Shown here: positions 21,794 through 32,415 of the stretch, one piece after another
Layout: each line of letters starts with the position of its first letter
Position numbering within the stretch: position 1 is the stretch's first letter
NCBI GenBank assembly: GCA_947626605.1
Contig: CANQSV010000001.1
Span: forward strand, 140,664-204,663
Direction of reading: 5' to 3'
Length of the DNA stretch: 64,000 nucleotides
Source: an uncultured Clostridia bacterium
GTDB lineage: Bacteria; Bacillota; Clostridia; TANB77; CAG-508
The notes under the pieces: generated by a model
Databases searched by the model: none
Told to the model about the DNA's origin: nothing
What the model saw: the letters and a program-made list of their open reading frames with translations, nothing else
Program-made: the position numbers and the translations under genes

Positions 21794-22849
21794 ATGGAAT
21801 CAAAAAAAAGAGTATTATTAGGAATGAGTGGTGGCGTAGATAGTTCTGTTTCTGCAATTCTTTTAAAAGAACAAGGTTATGATGTTATTGGTATAACAAT
21901 GAAACTTTTTGAAGGAGAACTTGAAGGTAGTTGCTGTAATGTTGATTCAACTATGGATGCAAAACGCGTTTGTGATTATCTACAAATACCTCATTATACA
22001 TTAAATTTTCAAGAAGCCTTTAATAAATATGTAATAAATGATTTTATCTGTGAATATAAAAATTGTAGAACACCAAATCCATGTATAGAATGCAATAAAT
22101 ATCTAAAATTTGGTGCTATGTATCAAAAAGCAAAGGAATTAGACTGCGAATATATTGCAACAGGTCATTATGCAAAAATAGAATTTAGTGAAAAATATAA
22201 TCAAAATGTATTAAAAAAATCTGATGCAATTGGAAAAGATCAAAGTTATGTATTATATAGTGTTTCTAAAAACTTATTAGATCACATTCTTTTCCCTCTT
22301 GGTAATTTCAAGACAAAAAATGAAATACGTGAAATTGCAAAACAACACAATCTATTAATAGCAAATAAACCTGACAGTGAAGATATTTGTTTTATACCAG
22401 AAGGCAATTATAAAAATTTCTTAGAAAAAAATTCTGACATAGAAAAAAAAGTTGGGAATATTGTAACATCATCTGGAGAAATACTAGGAACTCATCAAGG
22501 TTTATATATGTACACAATTGGTCAAAGGAAAGGGCTAGGTATATCTCACTCTTCCCCATTATTTGTATTAGGATTTAACAAAGAAAAAAACGAATTGATA
22601 GTTGGTGAAGAATCTGAATTATTTAGAAAAGATTTTTATGTAAAAGATTTTAATCTACTTGTTAATGATTTTCCTGAGCAAGTAGACGTAAAAATAAGAT
22701 ATTCTGCTAAAGTATCTAAAGCTAAATTATTATTAGAAAATTCAAAAATACATGTTATATTAGATGAACCTCAAAAATCTATAACCCCTGGTCAATCAGC
22801 TGTATTTTATGATAATGATATAGTAATTGGAGGAGGTAAAATAGATTAA
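21794..22849 (+). CDS. mnmA: tRNA-specific 2-thiouridylase
   Basis: LGMSGGVDSSVSAILLKEQGYDVIGITMK; TPNPCIECN; QDQSYVL-like KDQSYVLYS. Confidence 0.95.
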   Translation: MESKKRVLLGMSGGVDSSVSAILLKEQGYDVIGITMKLFEGELEGSCCNVDSTMDAKRVCDYLQIPHYTLNFQEAFNKYVINDFICEYKNCRTPNPCIECNKYLKFGAMYQKAKELDCEYIATGHYAKIEFSEKYNQNVLKKSDAIGKDQSYVLYSVSKNLLDHILFPLGNFKTKNEIREIAKQHNLLIANKPDSEDICFIPEGNYKNFLEKNSDIEKKVGNIVTSSGEILGTHQGLYMYTIGQRKGLGISHSSPLFVLGFNKEKNELIVGEESELFRKDFYVKDFNLLVNDFPEQVDVKIRYSAKVSKAKLLLENSKIHVILDEPQKSITPGQSAVFYDNDIVIGGGKID

Positions 22850-22930
22850 AATACTTATAAAATTTATTGCTTTTTACATATTTTTAATATAAAATATTTT
22901 TGAAATTTATTATGTACAAATGGTGAAAAA

Positions 22931-24751
22931 ATGAAAAAAACAAATTCGAAAAAATCAAAAAAAAATAAAATAATTTCTGAAAGAACAATTATTTTTAAAC
23001 GTGTTTTTGTTCTGTTAATTTTTGCAATTCTTATAGTAGTTGCTCTTATTTTCAGACTGGCATGGCTTCAATTTGTAGATGGTCCTAAATTAAAAGAAGC
23101 AGCATATAATCAGCAAACAATTAATAAATTAATAACTCCAAAAAGAGGAAATATTTACGATGCTAATGGTAAAACATTGGCACTTAGTGCTTCTGTTGAT
23201 ACTATTTCTATAAATCCATCTCAAATAGAAGAAGAAGATAAAGAAAAAGTCGCTAAAGGACTTTCTGAAATTTTTAAATTAGATTATAGTGAAACTCTGG
23301 AAAAAGTTAATTCTTCCTTATCTGTTGTAACTATTGCAAAAAAAGTTGAAAAAGATAAAGTAACAGAACTAACATCATGGATGGAAGAAAATAAAATATC
23401 AACAGGTATAAACATAGATAAAGATACTAAAAGATATTATCCTTATTCCAATTTAGCATCAAATTTAATTGGCTTTACAGGAACTGATAATAATGGATTA
23501 GATGGAATAGAATTGAAATGGGATTCTGTTCTAGCTGGTACCGCCGGTAAAATAGTAACAACTGGAGATGTTCATAATAACGAAATATCATCTGATAATT
23601 CTCAATACATCGACGTTGAAAATGGTAGCAATCTTTATCTAACAATAGATGTAAATGTACAATTAATTGTAGAAAAATATTTAAAAGAATATGCTGATAA
23701 GAACAGTTGTGAAGGAGCTTCTGCTATTATCATGGAACCTTCAACTGGTGAAATTTTAGCAATGGCTTCTTATCCATCATACAATTTAAATAAACCTTTC
23801 GAGCCAAATGAAAAAATGAAAAAAGGTTGGGATAAATTATCTGATGCAGAACAAACCTCTGAACTTCAAAAAATGTGGAGAAATAGAGTTGTATCTAATA
23901 CATATGAACCTGGTTCTACTTTTAAAGTACTAATGTCAGCAATTGCTTTAGAAGAAAATATTACAGAAACAGATGTAAAAGGAGATTTTCATTGTTCTGG
24001 AGCCCAAAACGTATCTGGAACATCAATTCATTGTTGGAAATATCCTTCTTCTCACGGTTCTCAAACTTTGAGAAATGCACTTGCTAACTCTTGTAATCCT
24101 GCTTTTATGCAATTAGGAAAACGAATTGGAATATCAACTTTATATAAATACTTTGAAGCTTTCGGACTATTTGATGAAACTGGAATACAAACATCTGGCG
24201 AGACTGTTGGTATTTTCCATGATTTAAATAATGTAGGTCCTACAGAACTTGCTACTATGTCTTTTGGTCAAAGATTTACAATTACTCCTTTACAGCTTAT
24301 AACCGCAGCATGCTCTATTGCGAATAAGGGTATCTTAGTTCAACCTAAAATAGTAAAACAAATAGAAAATGCTGATACTGGTGCAATAGAAACTGTAGAT
24401 ACTGTAGATGTTCGTCAAGTTGTCTCATCAGAAACTGCTGAACAAGTTCTTTCATTAATGGGTTCTGTTGTATCTGATGGTACTGGAAAAACTGGTGCTG
24501 TTAAAGGATATACAATTGGTGGAAAAACTGGTACATCTGAGCCACCACCAGGTGAAAAAGGAAATACTGTTTCTTTTTTAGCCACAGCTCCTGCAACTGA
24601 TCCAGATATAGTAGCCTTAGTAGTCTTTTATAAAACTGGAGGAAACAATTTAGAAGGAAGTAATGTTGCTGGACCTGCAATGTCCAAAATATTATCCGAA
24701 GTATTGCCTTATTTAGGTATAACTTCAAACAATATAGATTCTGCTAAATAA
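22931..24751 (+). CDS. Class B penicillin-binding protein (SpoVD/FtsI type)
   Basis: PBP dimer domain; transpeptidase motifs STFK, SCN and KTGTSE. Confidence 0.9.
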   Translation: MKKTNSKKSKKNKIISERTIIFKRVFVLLIFAILIVVALIFRLAWLQFVDGPKLKEAAYNQQTINKLITPKRGNIYDANGKTLALSASVDTISINPSQIEEEDKEKVAKGLSEIFKLDYSETLEKVNSSLSVVTIAKKVEKDKVTELTSWMEENKISTGINIDKDTKRYYPYSNLASNLIGFTGTDNNGLDGIELKWDSVLAGTAGKIVTTGDVHNNEISSDNSQYIDVENGSNLYLTIDVNVQLIVEKYLKEYADKNSCEGASAIIMEPSTGEILAMASYPSYNLNKPFEPNEKMKKGWDKLSDAEQTSELQKMWRNRVVSNTYEPGSTFKVLMSAIALEENITETDVKGDFHCSGAQNVSGTSIHCWKYPSSHGSQTLRNALANSCNPAFMQLGKRIGISTLYKYFEAFGLFDETGIQTSGETVGIFHDLNNVGPTELATMSFGQRFTITPLQLITAACSIANKGILVQPKIVKQIENADTGAIETVDTVDVRQVVSSETAEQVLSLMGSVVSDGTGKTGAVKGYTIGGKTGTSEPPPGEKGNTVSFLATAPATDPDIVALVVFYKTGGNNLEGSNVAGPAMSKILSEVLPYLGITSNNIDSAK

Positions 24752-24856
24752 ATAAAAAAAAAAGCAAAACTAAGATTTTTCTACGCATATTCGTACGCAT
24801 TAAAATGCTACGACTAAGAAACCTAACAAATGCAAATTTTAAGGAGGTAAAATTTT

Positions 24857-25354
24857 ATGCTACAAGGATCTGCACTTGGATATTTAGTAACATTTATTGT
24901 TAGTATGTTACCTATTATAGAACTAAGAGGAGCAATTCCTATTGGAGTTTTTACATTCCATATTACATATTTAGAAGCATTTATAATAGCAATTATTGGA
25001 AATTGTATACCTATATATTTTATAGTAAAATTTATTGGGCCATTATTCAAATTTTTTGGAAAATTTAAACCATTTAAAATAATAATAGATTGGGCTACCG
25101 AAAAAGCAACCAATAAAATTAAAGAAGATACAAGATTACAAAATTACACATCATTTGCTTTATTCTTATTCGTAGCTATTCCTATTCCAGGAACAGGAGC
25201 ATGGGTTGGTTCATTAATTGCAAACTTTTTAGAGCTTCCTCTAAAAAAAGCATTTCCCCCTCTTGCTCTAGGTGTTGTTACTGCTGGCATCATTATATTA
25301 ACACTTACAGCTGGTGCAAATGGCGGTATAAACTATTTATTACAAAAAATGTAA
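24857..25354 (+). CDS. Small multi-drug export family membrane protein
   Basis: LPIIELRGAIPIGV and VAIPIPGTGAWVGSLIA motifs. Confidence 0.85.
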   Translation: MLQGSALGYLVTFIVSMLPIIELRGAIPIGVFTFHITYLEAFIIAIIGNCIPIYFIVKFIGPLFKFFGKFKPFKIIIDWATEKATNKIKEDTRLQNYTSFALFLFVAIPIPGTGAWVGSLIANFLELPLKKAFPPLALGVVTAGIIILTLTAGANGGINYLLQKM

Positions 25355-25362
25355 AATGATGA

Positions 25363-25407
25363 CACAAAAAACAGGTTTCAAAAATATTACTTTGAAACCT
25401 GTTTTTG
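25363..25407. terminator. Bidirectional terminator between convergent genes
   Basis: aaaaaacaggtttcaaaaatattactttgaaacctgttttt. Confidence 0.8.
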
Positions 25408-26637
25408 TTATATTTCTTCTTCTTTTATAACCTTATCTTCACTTATTACTTCTTTTCTTATTCTAGTTCTTCGTTTTGGCTTGTTTGTTTCCTTTATTTT
25501 CTCTTCTTCATACATTTTATTCTTGTAATCAATATAATCTACTAATATTATTTTTATAACTGCTACTACTGGTACTCCTAGGAACATTCCTAAAACTCCA
25601 AAATATGCACCACCTAAAGTTACTGCAAATATAACTAATATTGGGCTAACCTTAAGTGAAGAACCTATAATTCTAGGATTTATAATATTAGCATCTATTT
25701 GTTGCAATGCAATTACAACTATTGCTAGCCAAACAGCTTGTAAAATTCCACCTGTAAATATTGTAACTAATATTGCTACACCAACTGCAAATATAGCTCC
25801 AAAATAAGGTATTAAATTGAATAAACCAATTGTAAATCCTAATAATCCTGCATATTCAACTTTTAATAAAGCCATAGCTATAGATGTTATAATACCAACA
25901 ACTACAGCATCTACAATTTGTCCTCCTAAGAACTTAAAAAATACATCCCCTGCTGTATTAAAGTATTTGCAAATCAAATTATATTTTTCATCTTCTTTTG
26001 CTAATGCTCTTAAAACTTTCTTTCCAAATTGAAGAATTGAGTCTCTTTCTAATAATATATATATTGAAACTATTATTGCCACAAAGAAATCAAAAATTCC
26101 ACTTGCGATACTTATAACACCTTTTACATATTCTTTAATACTATCAATACTTAAATATTCTTTTAAATCTATACTGCTTAATTTCTTTATTTCATTTTCT
26201 AAATCTTCCCTACTAAAAAATTCATTTTCTGGTATTGATCTAATTTGATTTATAGCTTCATCATAATATCCTGGCCAATCATTTACTAATTTAGTTATAC
26301 TTTCGGAAATTGCTGGAATAATAAATTTAATTGCCATAATAATTATTAGTATTGCCAAAATATACGTAGTGAGAACACTCAAACCTCTCGCAATTTTATT
26401 TAGGAATTTGTTGTTCGGTTTTTTATATAAATTCTCAATTTTTTTTGCAGGCATATACAACAATCCTGCTATTAATATTCCCATCGAAAATGGCATTAAA
26501 ATTCCTAATAAATTGGAAAACCACTGAGTAACATCTGTAAAATTATCTAATGTTTTATATATTGTTATAACAGCTACAGCAAAAACAAACCAGTAAATCC
26601 ATTTTCCCCAGGGATTAGTTTTTTTAGTACTATTCAT
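25408..26637 (-). CDS. AI-2E family transporter
   Basis: Multi-TM; GLFNLIPYFGAIFAVG and QQIDANIINPRIIGSSLKVSPILVIFAV signature. Confidence 0.9.
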   Translation of the reverse strand: MNSTKKTNPWGKWIYWFVFAVAVITIYKTLDNFTDVTQWFSNLLGILMPFSMGILIAGLLYMPAKKIENLYKKPNNKFLNKIARGLSVLTTYILAILIIIMAIKFIIPAISESITKLVNDWPGYYDEAINQIRSIPENEFFSREDLENEIKKLSSIDLKEYLSIDSIKEYVKGVISIASGIFDFFVAIIVSIYILLERDSILQFGKKVLRALAKEDEKYNLICKYFNTAGDVFFKFLGGQIVDAVVVGIITSIAMALLKVEYAGLLGFTIGLFNLIPYFGAIFAVGVAILVTIFTGGILQAVWLAIVVIALQQIDANIINPRIIGSSLKVSPILVIFAVTLGGAYFGVLGMFLGVPVVAVIKIILVDYIDYKNKMYEEEKIKETNKPKRRTRIRKEVISEDKVIKEEEI

Positions 26638-26691
26638 AACTATATCATTCCCTTCCTAAGTACAAATAAAACTTATCCTTTTCATAATATA

Positions 26692-28137
26692 TTAAAATAT
26701 TTTTTCAAACTTATCCTTTTTTATTTCTTTTGGAACTTCTATAGGATATTTTCCTGTAAAGCAACCAGAACAAAAATCAGTTATACCATACTCTGCTACA
26801 ATTTTCTTTACATTTTCTAAATCCAAATATTCTAGAGAATCAGCTCCCATCTCTTGTCTAATTTCCTCTATTGATTTTTGACATGCTATTAAATTTTCTT
26901 TTGAATCTATATCTGTTCCAAAATAACATACATCTATAAAAGGTGGAGCAGCAATCCTTAAATGAACTTCTTTTGCACCTGCCTTTTTTAAAGTTTTTAT
27001 CAATCTTCTTAAAGTATTTCCCCTTACAATAGAATCGTCTACTAAAACTATTTTCTTTCCTTGTACCGTTGATTTAATTGGGTTTAACTTTAATGCAACT
27101 TGTGCTTTTCTCTTTTTTTGAGTTGATTGTATAAAAGTTCTTCCTATATATTTACTCTTTACAAAAGCTATATCATATGGAATTTTAGAATATTTTGAGT
27201 ATCCTAATGCAGCATCTAATCCTGAATCAGGCACTCCTGCAACAATATCAGCATCAACAGGAGCTTGTATACTTAAATACTTTCCTGCCTCTTCCCTAAA
27301 TTTATGAACATTTAATCCATTTATTGTAGAATCAGGTCTTGCAAAATATATATATTCAAAAATACACAAAGTTTCCTTGGCACCATTTCTAGCATCTATT
27401 GACTTAACTTCATTATTAGTAACTACAACTAATTCTCCCGGTTTTAAATCCCTTTCATAATCTCCTCCTACAATATCAATTGCACAAGATTCAGATGAGA
27501 AAACTATATCTCCATCATTTAATTTTCCCATACATAAAGGTCTAAAGCCATTAGGGTCTCTAACAGCTATTAATTTCTGAGAAGTCATTACCAACAAAGA
27601 ATAAGCACCTTTTATATATTTCATAGCATTAATAACTGCCTCTTCTATGCTATGAGTCTTTAATCTTTCCCTTGCAATTATATAGCATATAACCTCAGTA
27701 TCACTTGTAGAATTGAAAATTGCACCATTCTTTTGCAATTCTTCTCTTAATTCAAGTGCATTAGTTAAATTTCCATTATGAACTACTGCTAAATTTCCTT
27801 TTGCATGTCTAGTTACCATGGGTTGTGCATTTTCTTTTTTAGGATCTCCAGTAGTTGAATATCTAACATGTCCTATTGACATTTTACCTGTTGGCATTTG
27901 CTCTAATACATGTGGCTTGAATACACTATTAACTAAACCTACATCTTTATGATTGACTATAATTCCTCCATCATTTATAGCAATTCCACAGCTTTCTTCT
28001 CCCCTATGTTGAAGTGCAGATAATCCTACAGCTGTTGGAAATGATAACGCTTCATTATTATTTTTAGAATATATTCCAAATATTCCACATTCTTCTTTTA
28101 ATTTATCAAACATATCTTTCTCCTTTTTTGAAAGCAA
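26692..28137 (-). CDS. purF: Amidophosphoribosyltransferase
   Basis: ECGIFGI Ntn nucleophile region, LQHRGEESCGIA, VDDSIVRGNT PRPP motif. Confidence 0.95.
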   Translation of the reverse strand: MLSKKEKDMFDKLKEECGIFGIYSKNNNEALSFPTAVGLSALQHRGEESCGIAINDGGIIVNHKDVGLVNSVFKPHVLEQMPTGKMSIGHVRYSTTGDPKKENAQPMVTRHAKGNLAVVHNGNLTNALELREELQKNGAIFNSTSDTEVICYIIARERLKTHSIEEAVINAMKYIKGAYSLLVMTSQKLIAVRDPNGFRPLCMGKLNDGDIVFSSESCAIDIVGGDYERDLKPGELVVVTNNEVKSIDARNGAKETLCIFEYIYFARPDSTINGLNVHKFREEAGKYLSIQAPVDADIVAGVPDSGLDAALGYSKYSKIPYDIAFVKSKYIGRTFIQSTQKKRKAQVALKLNPIKSTVQGKKIVLVDDSIVRGNTLRRLIKTLKKAGAKEVHLRIAAPPFIDVCYFGTDIDSKENLIACQKSIEEIRQEMGADSLEYLDLENVKKIVAEYGITDFCSGCFTGKYPIEVPKEIKKDKFEKIF

Positions 28138-28297
28138 CTATCCAATTTAATTATATAATATAATTTCTATTAATTCAAGCTAAATCCTTTTTTCTAGCGT
28201 TATTTTACAAAATCATTCATCAAAAGTTATAAATTCTCATAAACTCTACCATTTTACAAATTAATTTGTTATAATCTCTTACAAGGAGTGATAACAT

Positions 28298-28876
28298 ATG
28301 TATAATTTAGTAGTATTTGCATCAGGAAATGGCACTACATTACAATCAATAATCGATAGCATAAATTCTGGTATATTACAAGCACAAATCAAACTTGTAG
28401 TATCAAATAATGAAGATGCCTATGCATTAGAAAGAGCAAAAAAAGCTAATATAGAAACTTATATAATTAATTCAAAAACAACAGAAGAAATAGATATAGA
28501 ATTAGAAAAAATCCTATCAAACTATGAAATAGACCTGATAGTTCTTGCAGGATATTTAAAGAAAATAGGAAATAGATTAATTTCCAAGTATACAATAATA
28601 AATACACATCCATCACTGTTACCAAAATTTGGTGGTAAGGGAATGTATGGAATGAAAGTTCACACAGCAGTTATTGAAGCAAAAGAAAAAATAAGTGGAG
28701 TTACTTTACACTATGTAAATGAAAATTATGATGATGGAGATATTATAAAGCAAACAAAAGTAGATATTCTTCCAAGCGATACCCCAGAAACATTATCTCA
28801 AAAAGTACAAAAAGTCGAAAAAATACAATTAATAGATGTGTTGAAAGAATTTGTAACAAATAAAAAAGCGGATTAA
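28298..28876 (+). CDS. purN: Phosphoribosylglycinamide formyltransferase
   Basis: FASGNGTTLQSIID; INTHPSLLPKFGGKGMYG; SGVTLHYVNENYDDGDII. Confidence 0.95.
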   Translation: MYNLVVFASGNGTTLQSIIDSINSGILQAQIKLVVSNNEDAYALERAKKANIETYIINSKTTEEIDIELEKILSNYEIDLIVLAGYLKKIGNRLISKYTIINTHPSLLPKFGGKGMYGMKVHTAVIEAKEKISGVTLHYVNENYDDGDIIKQTKVDILPSDTPETLSQKVQKVEKIQLIDVLKEFVTNKKAD

Positions 28877-28929
28877 CAAATTCTAAATAGCAAAAAAGTT
28901 ATTAATAACTTGTAACATTCGCATAACTA

Positions 28930-28964
28930 TCTAAAAAAACATAGAATTTTCTATGTTTTTTTAC
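28930..28964 (+). terminator. Intrinsic terminator of purN
   Basis: aaaaaaacatagaattttctatgttttttta. Confidence 0.7.
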
Positions 28965-29026
28965 ATCAATTATTCACTATTCATTATTCATTAAATTTAT
29001 ATTAACATCTCTATTGTTTATTGTTT

Positions 29027-31612
29027 TTATCTTGCTTCATTATCATCTTCACTTTGCACTGGCTCTTCACTTTGTACCGGCTCTGTTTCTTCATTTTGTT
29101 GTTCTGGAATAGCTGGTATTGTAGTTCCATCATTAAGAACTATTCTAGCACCATCATCCCAATTGTAGTAAATCGTGCTAAAACTACTTGAATCATTCGT
29201 ACTATATAAAACCTCATCATTACAATAAAAAGTATATAAATTCTTTTCTCTATCTATTACATAATAATAGCTTGGATCATTTCTCCTATAATAGATTGTT
29301 GTAATATCACCATTTTCTATTCTATCTATACTTCCATCTTGATTGAACCCTACACTATCTCCTTCAGCCAACTCATATGTCGTTCCGTATATATCATTTC
29401 CACTTATAATTGCTTCTTTGCTATAATTATCAATTCCTTTAATTTGTTGATTTTCATAAAAATAAGTATTTATACCTTTTTCTCCAATATATTTTATTAT
29501 ATTATTTTCGTAATCATAATACTGAGTACATTTACCATCTGCGTCTATTTCTATGATATTATGATCCTTATCATATACTTCTTTTCTCCCCTGTTCCTCT
29601 ATTGCTTTTTCTTCACCTGTTTCATAATAACTTATACTATAATTTTCATCATAATAATATGTATCTACATTACCATTTTCATAGAAAGAAACATAACTAC
29701 CATTTCTAAGGTCATATCCCGCATAATTGATTATTTCATCACCTTTTTTATAATTTTTAACTCTTTCTATGTTCTGGTTCTCATAATATTCATATTCTAC
29801 ATCCTCTATATTTTTAGATCTAACTATATTGTTATTGTAATCATAATAGAAAGTTGTAATTTCATCTTTTGTTATTCCTTCAATATTATGATTTTCATCA
29901 TAATATGTTGTAATTCCATCTTTTGTTACATACCATTCTGAACCAGATTCCCTATACTGTACATTATCATTCTCAGAAATATATATAGTTCTAATTTTTC
30001 CATCTTTATAAAAATCCACATGACTTCCAGGTTTTATTTCTAATTTCTGTCCATTTATTTCTGTTGTGATTACTTTGTCACTATTGTTTTTATAATATGA
30101 AATAAGCTCGTTTTTATAATCATAATAACTGATTGATGTCATTCCATTATCAATATTTATAATTTCTCCTTGCTCATCATAAGATTTTTTTACTCCATCT
30201 ATACCATCAAAACGTTCAAGACTTCCATTTTCTCTATAATAAAAGGTTCCGTTTTCTTCTCTCTTATATGCCTCTCTAAACTCTCCTGACTCTCTATCAT
30301 AATGATATATAACATCATCTTTTTGTTCTATTACTATATTATCTCCCATTTTTTCATATACATAATCACCTGGTCTCTCATTTTTTGATTCTGGTAAACA
30401 TTTATAATCCCAAACAAGTAAAGTTTCAATTTCTTCTCCATTTTCATTTATATCTGTTATTATACTGCTTCGTTTATCATTATACTGTCTTTCTGTTTTT
30501 TCTACTCTAGTTAGTTTTCCTTCTTTATTATATGTTTTTAAAAATTTATAATAATTTCCATTAGGTTGAAAAATCACATTCATTTTATATAGCTCACCTG
30601 ATGTGTCATCTCTTTCTTTATCATACGCTATAATCTTAGATAAATTTCCATTTTCATCATAGGAATATGTTATTTCATTATAATAATCATCAATGTATCT
30701 TGATTTTTCTATATACCCACCATCATTTAACTCGAATCTATATCTATTTTTATCTATATGAGAATTATATCTTATTACATCTATTTCGCCATTATCATAC
30801 ATTTTTTCAACTGGTCTATCACTAGAATCGTATGTATCATAATAATTTATATCACCATTCTTATACTTTTTATATCCTGATGATATTTCTTCTTGATGAC
30901 CATTATAATAAAAAGATGACTCAACTAAAATTCCACTTTCATCAAATTCATATGAAAGATTTTCTTCCTTACTATTTTCTGTTACCACATAGCTTCCATC
31001 AGAATTATATTGTACTATTGTTTCTATACCTTCATTCTCATTAGTATTAGTTAAATAATATGATTCATCTTCTTGCTCTAAATTTATTTTTCCATCTACA
31101 GTCATCAGTTCTACACTAGAAAAATTTATGCTTTTTATTCGTTTACCATTTGAATAAAACCCCCCCACGCTCTTTTCTTCGTATTGCAAAGGACTCATAT
31201 CAAAATTGTATGTTTGCTTTATTTTTTTATCATTTTCTTCACTTGTACTCTCTTCAAACCAAAAGTCATCTATATTTTCTTCTGAACTTTCCGTAGGTTC
31301 TTCAATTTCTTCTTTACGCAGCATTTCATATAAATTCCCATAATATTCATACATTTCACTTCCATTAGATATCTTTCCTGCTTCATATTCACTTTCATAA
31401 TCCTCTAGAAATCCATCTAAATTAATATAACTAGTATCACAAAGAGTTATATTTATTGGTCCATATGGTTCTTCTTCTACCTTCTCTTTTGTTTCACATG
31501 CTGTTGTTGATAGCATCAAAAGTCCAGCTGAAAGCAGAGTTGCTATCTTTTTACCTAACCATTTTTTTCCATTTTCTGATGTTTTTTTACCTTTTATCTT
31601 ATGTTTGCCCAT
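29027..31612 (-). CDS. Large repeat-containing lipoprotein (MORN_2/YD-like repeats)
   Basis: Signal peptide with lipobox-like LSTTAC; many degenerate 15-25 aa units (YYDENHNIEGI, FYENGNVDTYYY, YENQNIERVKNY). Confidence 0.65.
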   Translation of the reverse strand: MGKHKIKGKKTSENGKKWLGKKIATLLSAGLLMLSTTACETKEKVEEEPYGPINITLCDTSYINLDGFLEDYESEYEAGKISNGSEMYEYYGNLYEMLRKEEIEEPTESSEENIDDFWFEESTSEENDKKIKQTYNFDMSPLQYEEKSVGGFYSNGKRIKSINFSSVELMTVDGKINLEQEDESYYLTNTNENEGIETIVQYNSDGSYVVTENSKEENLSYEFDESGILVESSFYYNGHQEEISSGYKKYKNGDINYYDTYDSSDRPVEKMYDNGEIDVIRYNSHIDKNRYRFELNDGGYIEKSRYIDDYYNEITYSYDENGNLSKIIAYDKERDDTSGELYKMNVIFQPNGNYYKFLKTYNKEGKLTRVEKTERQYNDKRSSIITDINENGEEIETLLVWDYKCLPESKNERPGDYVYEKMGDNIVIEQKDDVIYHYDRESGEFREAYKREENGTFYYRENGSLERFDGIDGVKKSYDEQGEIINIDNGMTSISYYDYKNELISYYKNNSDKVITTEINGQKLEIKPGSHVDFYKDGKIRTIYISENDNVQYRESGSEWYVTKDGITTYYDENHNIEGITKDEITTFYYDYNNNIVRSKNIEDVEYEYYENQNIERVKNYKKGDEIINYAGYDLRNGSYVSFYENGNVDTYYYDENYSISYYETGEEKAIEEQGRKEVYDKDHNIIEIDADGKCTQYYDYENNIIKYIGEKGINTYFYENQQIKGIDNYSKEAIISGNDIYGTTYELAEGDSVGFNQDGSIDRIENGDITTIYYRRNDPSYYYVIDREKNLYTFYCNDEVLYSTNDSSSFSTIYYNWDDGARIVLNDGTTIPAIPEQQNEETEPVQSEEPVQSEDDNEAR

Positions 31613-31699
31613 AAAATCTCCTCCAACTCTCTTTATAATACTTATTTTAACATATATTATTTGTTTTTGTAAATTACCATATTTTTAATTTTGCATTTA

Positions 31700-31789
31700 T
31701 TAACATCTCTACCGTTTTTGGTTTGCGGGTCGTCGATGCTGAAGCTGTTAAGGCTTCGCCTATTGTAGGGGCCACCAGTGGTAGCCAGT
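31700..31789. repeat. Palindromic repeat family C, copy 2 with inner module
   Basis: ttaacatctctaccgtttttggtttgcgggtcgtcgatgctgaagctgttaaggcttcgcctattgtaggggcc. Confidence 0.65.
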
Positions 31790-31831
31790 TTTTATTAAAC
31801 GAATCGTAATGTTATTTTGCAGTATTTCATA

Positions 31832-31969
31832 TAATTTTCTATGTTTTTTCGTAGCGAGCTTGTGTGGGGACCGACGAGTTAGAAAATATAAAAGAAATGT
31901 ATCTTCAGATGCATTTCTTTTTATAGTTTCTACGAAGTTTGGACGAGCAAGAAAAAAGCATAGAAAATT
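31832..31969. mobile_element. MITE-like element family E, copy 2
   Basis: TIR AATTTTCTATG...CATAGAAAATT; same cgtagcgagcttgtgtggggaccgac and ggacgagcaagaaaaaa as 16255 copy; different internal stem-loop. Confidence 0.65.
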
Positions 31970-32005
31970 CATGTGCATTACATTGTAATAAATATTGAAT
32001 AATTA

Positions 32006-32042
32006 AAGGAAAAACAGCAGAGCTTTCGCTCTGCTGTTTCCC
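32006..32042 (-). terminator. Intrinsic terminator downstream of the 84-aa ORF
   Basis: ggaaaaacagcagagctttcgctctgctgtttcc. Confidence 0.6.
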
Positions 32043-32297
32043 TCATGAAACTTCCTGATAGTATCTCTGCATCAGAACTCCTCCGACAAGGAGTTCACCA
32101 GAGGCTCTCAGATGAACCTCTGAAACCCTATCAATAAGTTCTCCATAGAGTTCGCACTCTTGAAGAACCTGGGTCACGTAGCTCAGAGCTTCATCTCTCG
32201 TGCGGAAAACTCTTGGGTCTCCCTCCCGATAGTTCGAGAGGTGCCAATCGTAGTCCTCAGGTGAATAACGTACAACCAGTACTTCAATGCTTTTCAT
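32043..32297 (-). CDS. Hypothetical 84-aa protein, GC-rich relative to surroundings (likely foreign)
   Basis: ATG preceded by aaaggagaagaatc; visibly GC-rich codons including CGG/CGC; own terminator. Confidence 0.6.
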   Translation of the reverse strand: MKSIEVLVVRYSPEDYDWHLSNYREGDPRVFRTRDEALSYVTQVLQECELYGELIDRVSEVHLRASGELLVGGVLMQRYYQEVS

Positions 32298-32415
32298 GAT
32301 TCTTCTCCTTTCTCCCCAATACGGGGAGGTTGAAACGGACTTCCTTGCAGAAGTGATGAGCGCCCTCTGCACTCAATCACTTTTAATTATACTATTTTAT
32401 GTAAATTTTGTCAAA

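Noticed and set aside
28968-28992. Short ATTCATTATTCATT direct repeats considered as CRISPR-like or tandem array
   Set aside because: No spacer structure; matches the end of repeat family D. No CRISPR array was seen in the window.
29339-29941. 200-aa plus-strand ORF, Ile/Phe/Tyr-rich
   Set aside because: Antisense to the repeat-rich lipoprotein gene; composition is explained by the complement of Tyr/Asn/Asp codons.
31760-31978. 72-aa minus-strand ORF
   Set aside because: Composed of repeat sequences (family C end and family E copy 2).
32226-32228. In-frame CGG in the 84-aa ORF as evidence that CGG is normally decoded
   Set aside because: The ORF is compositionally foreign and its expression is unknown, so it is not informative about host decoding.
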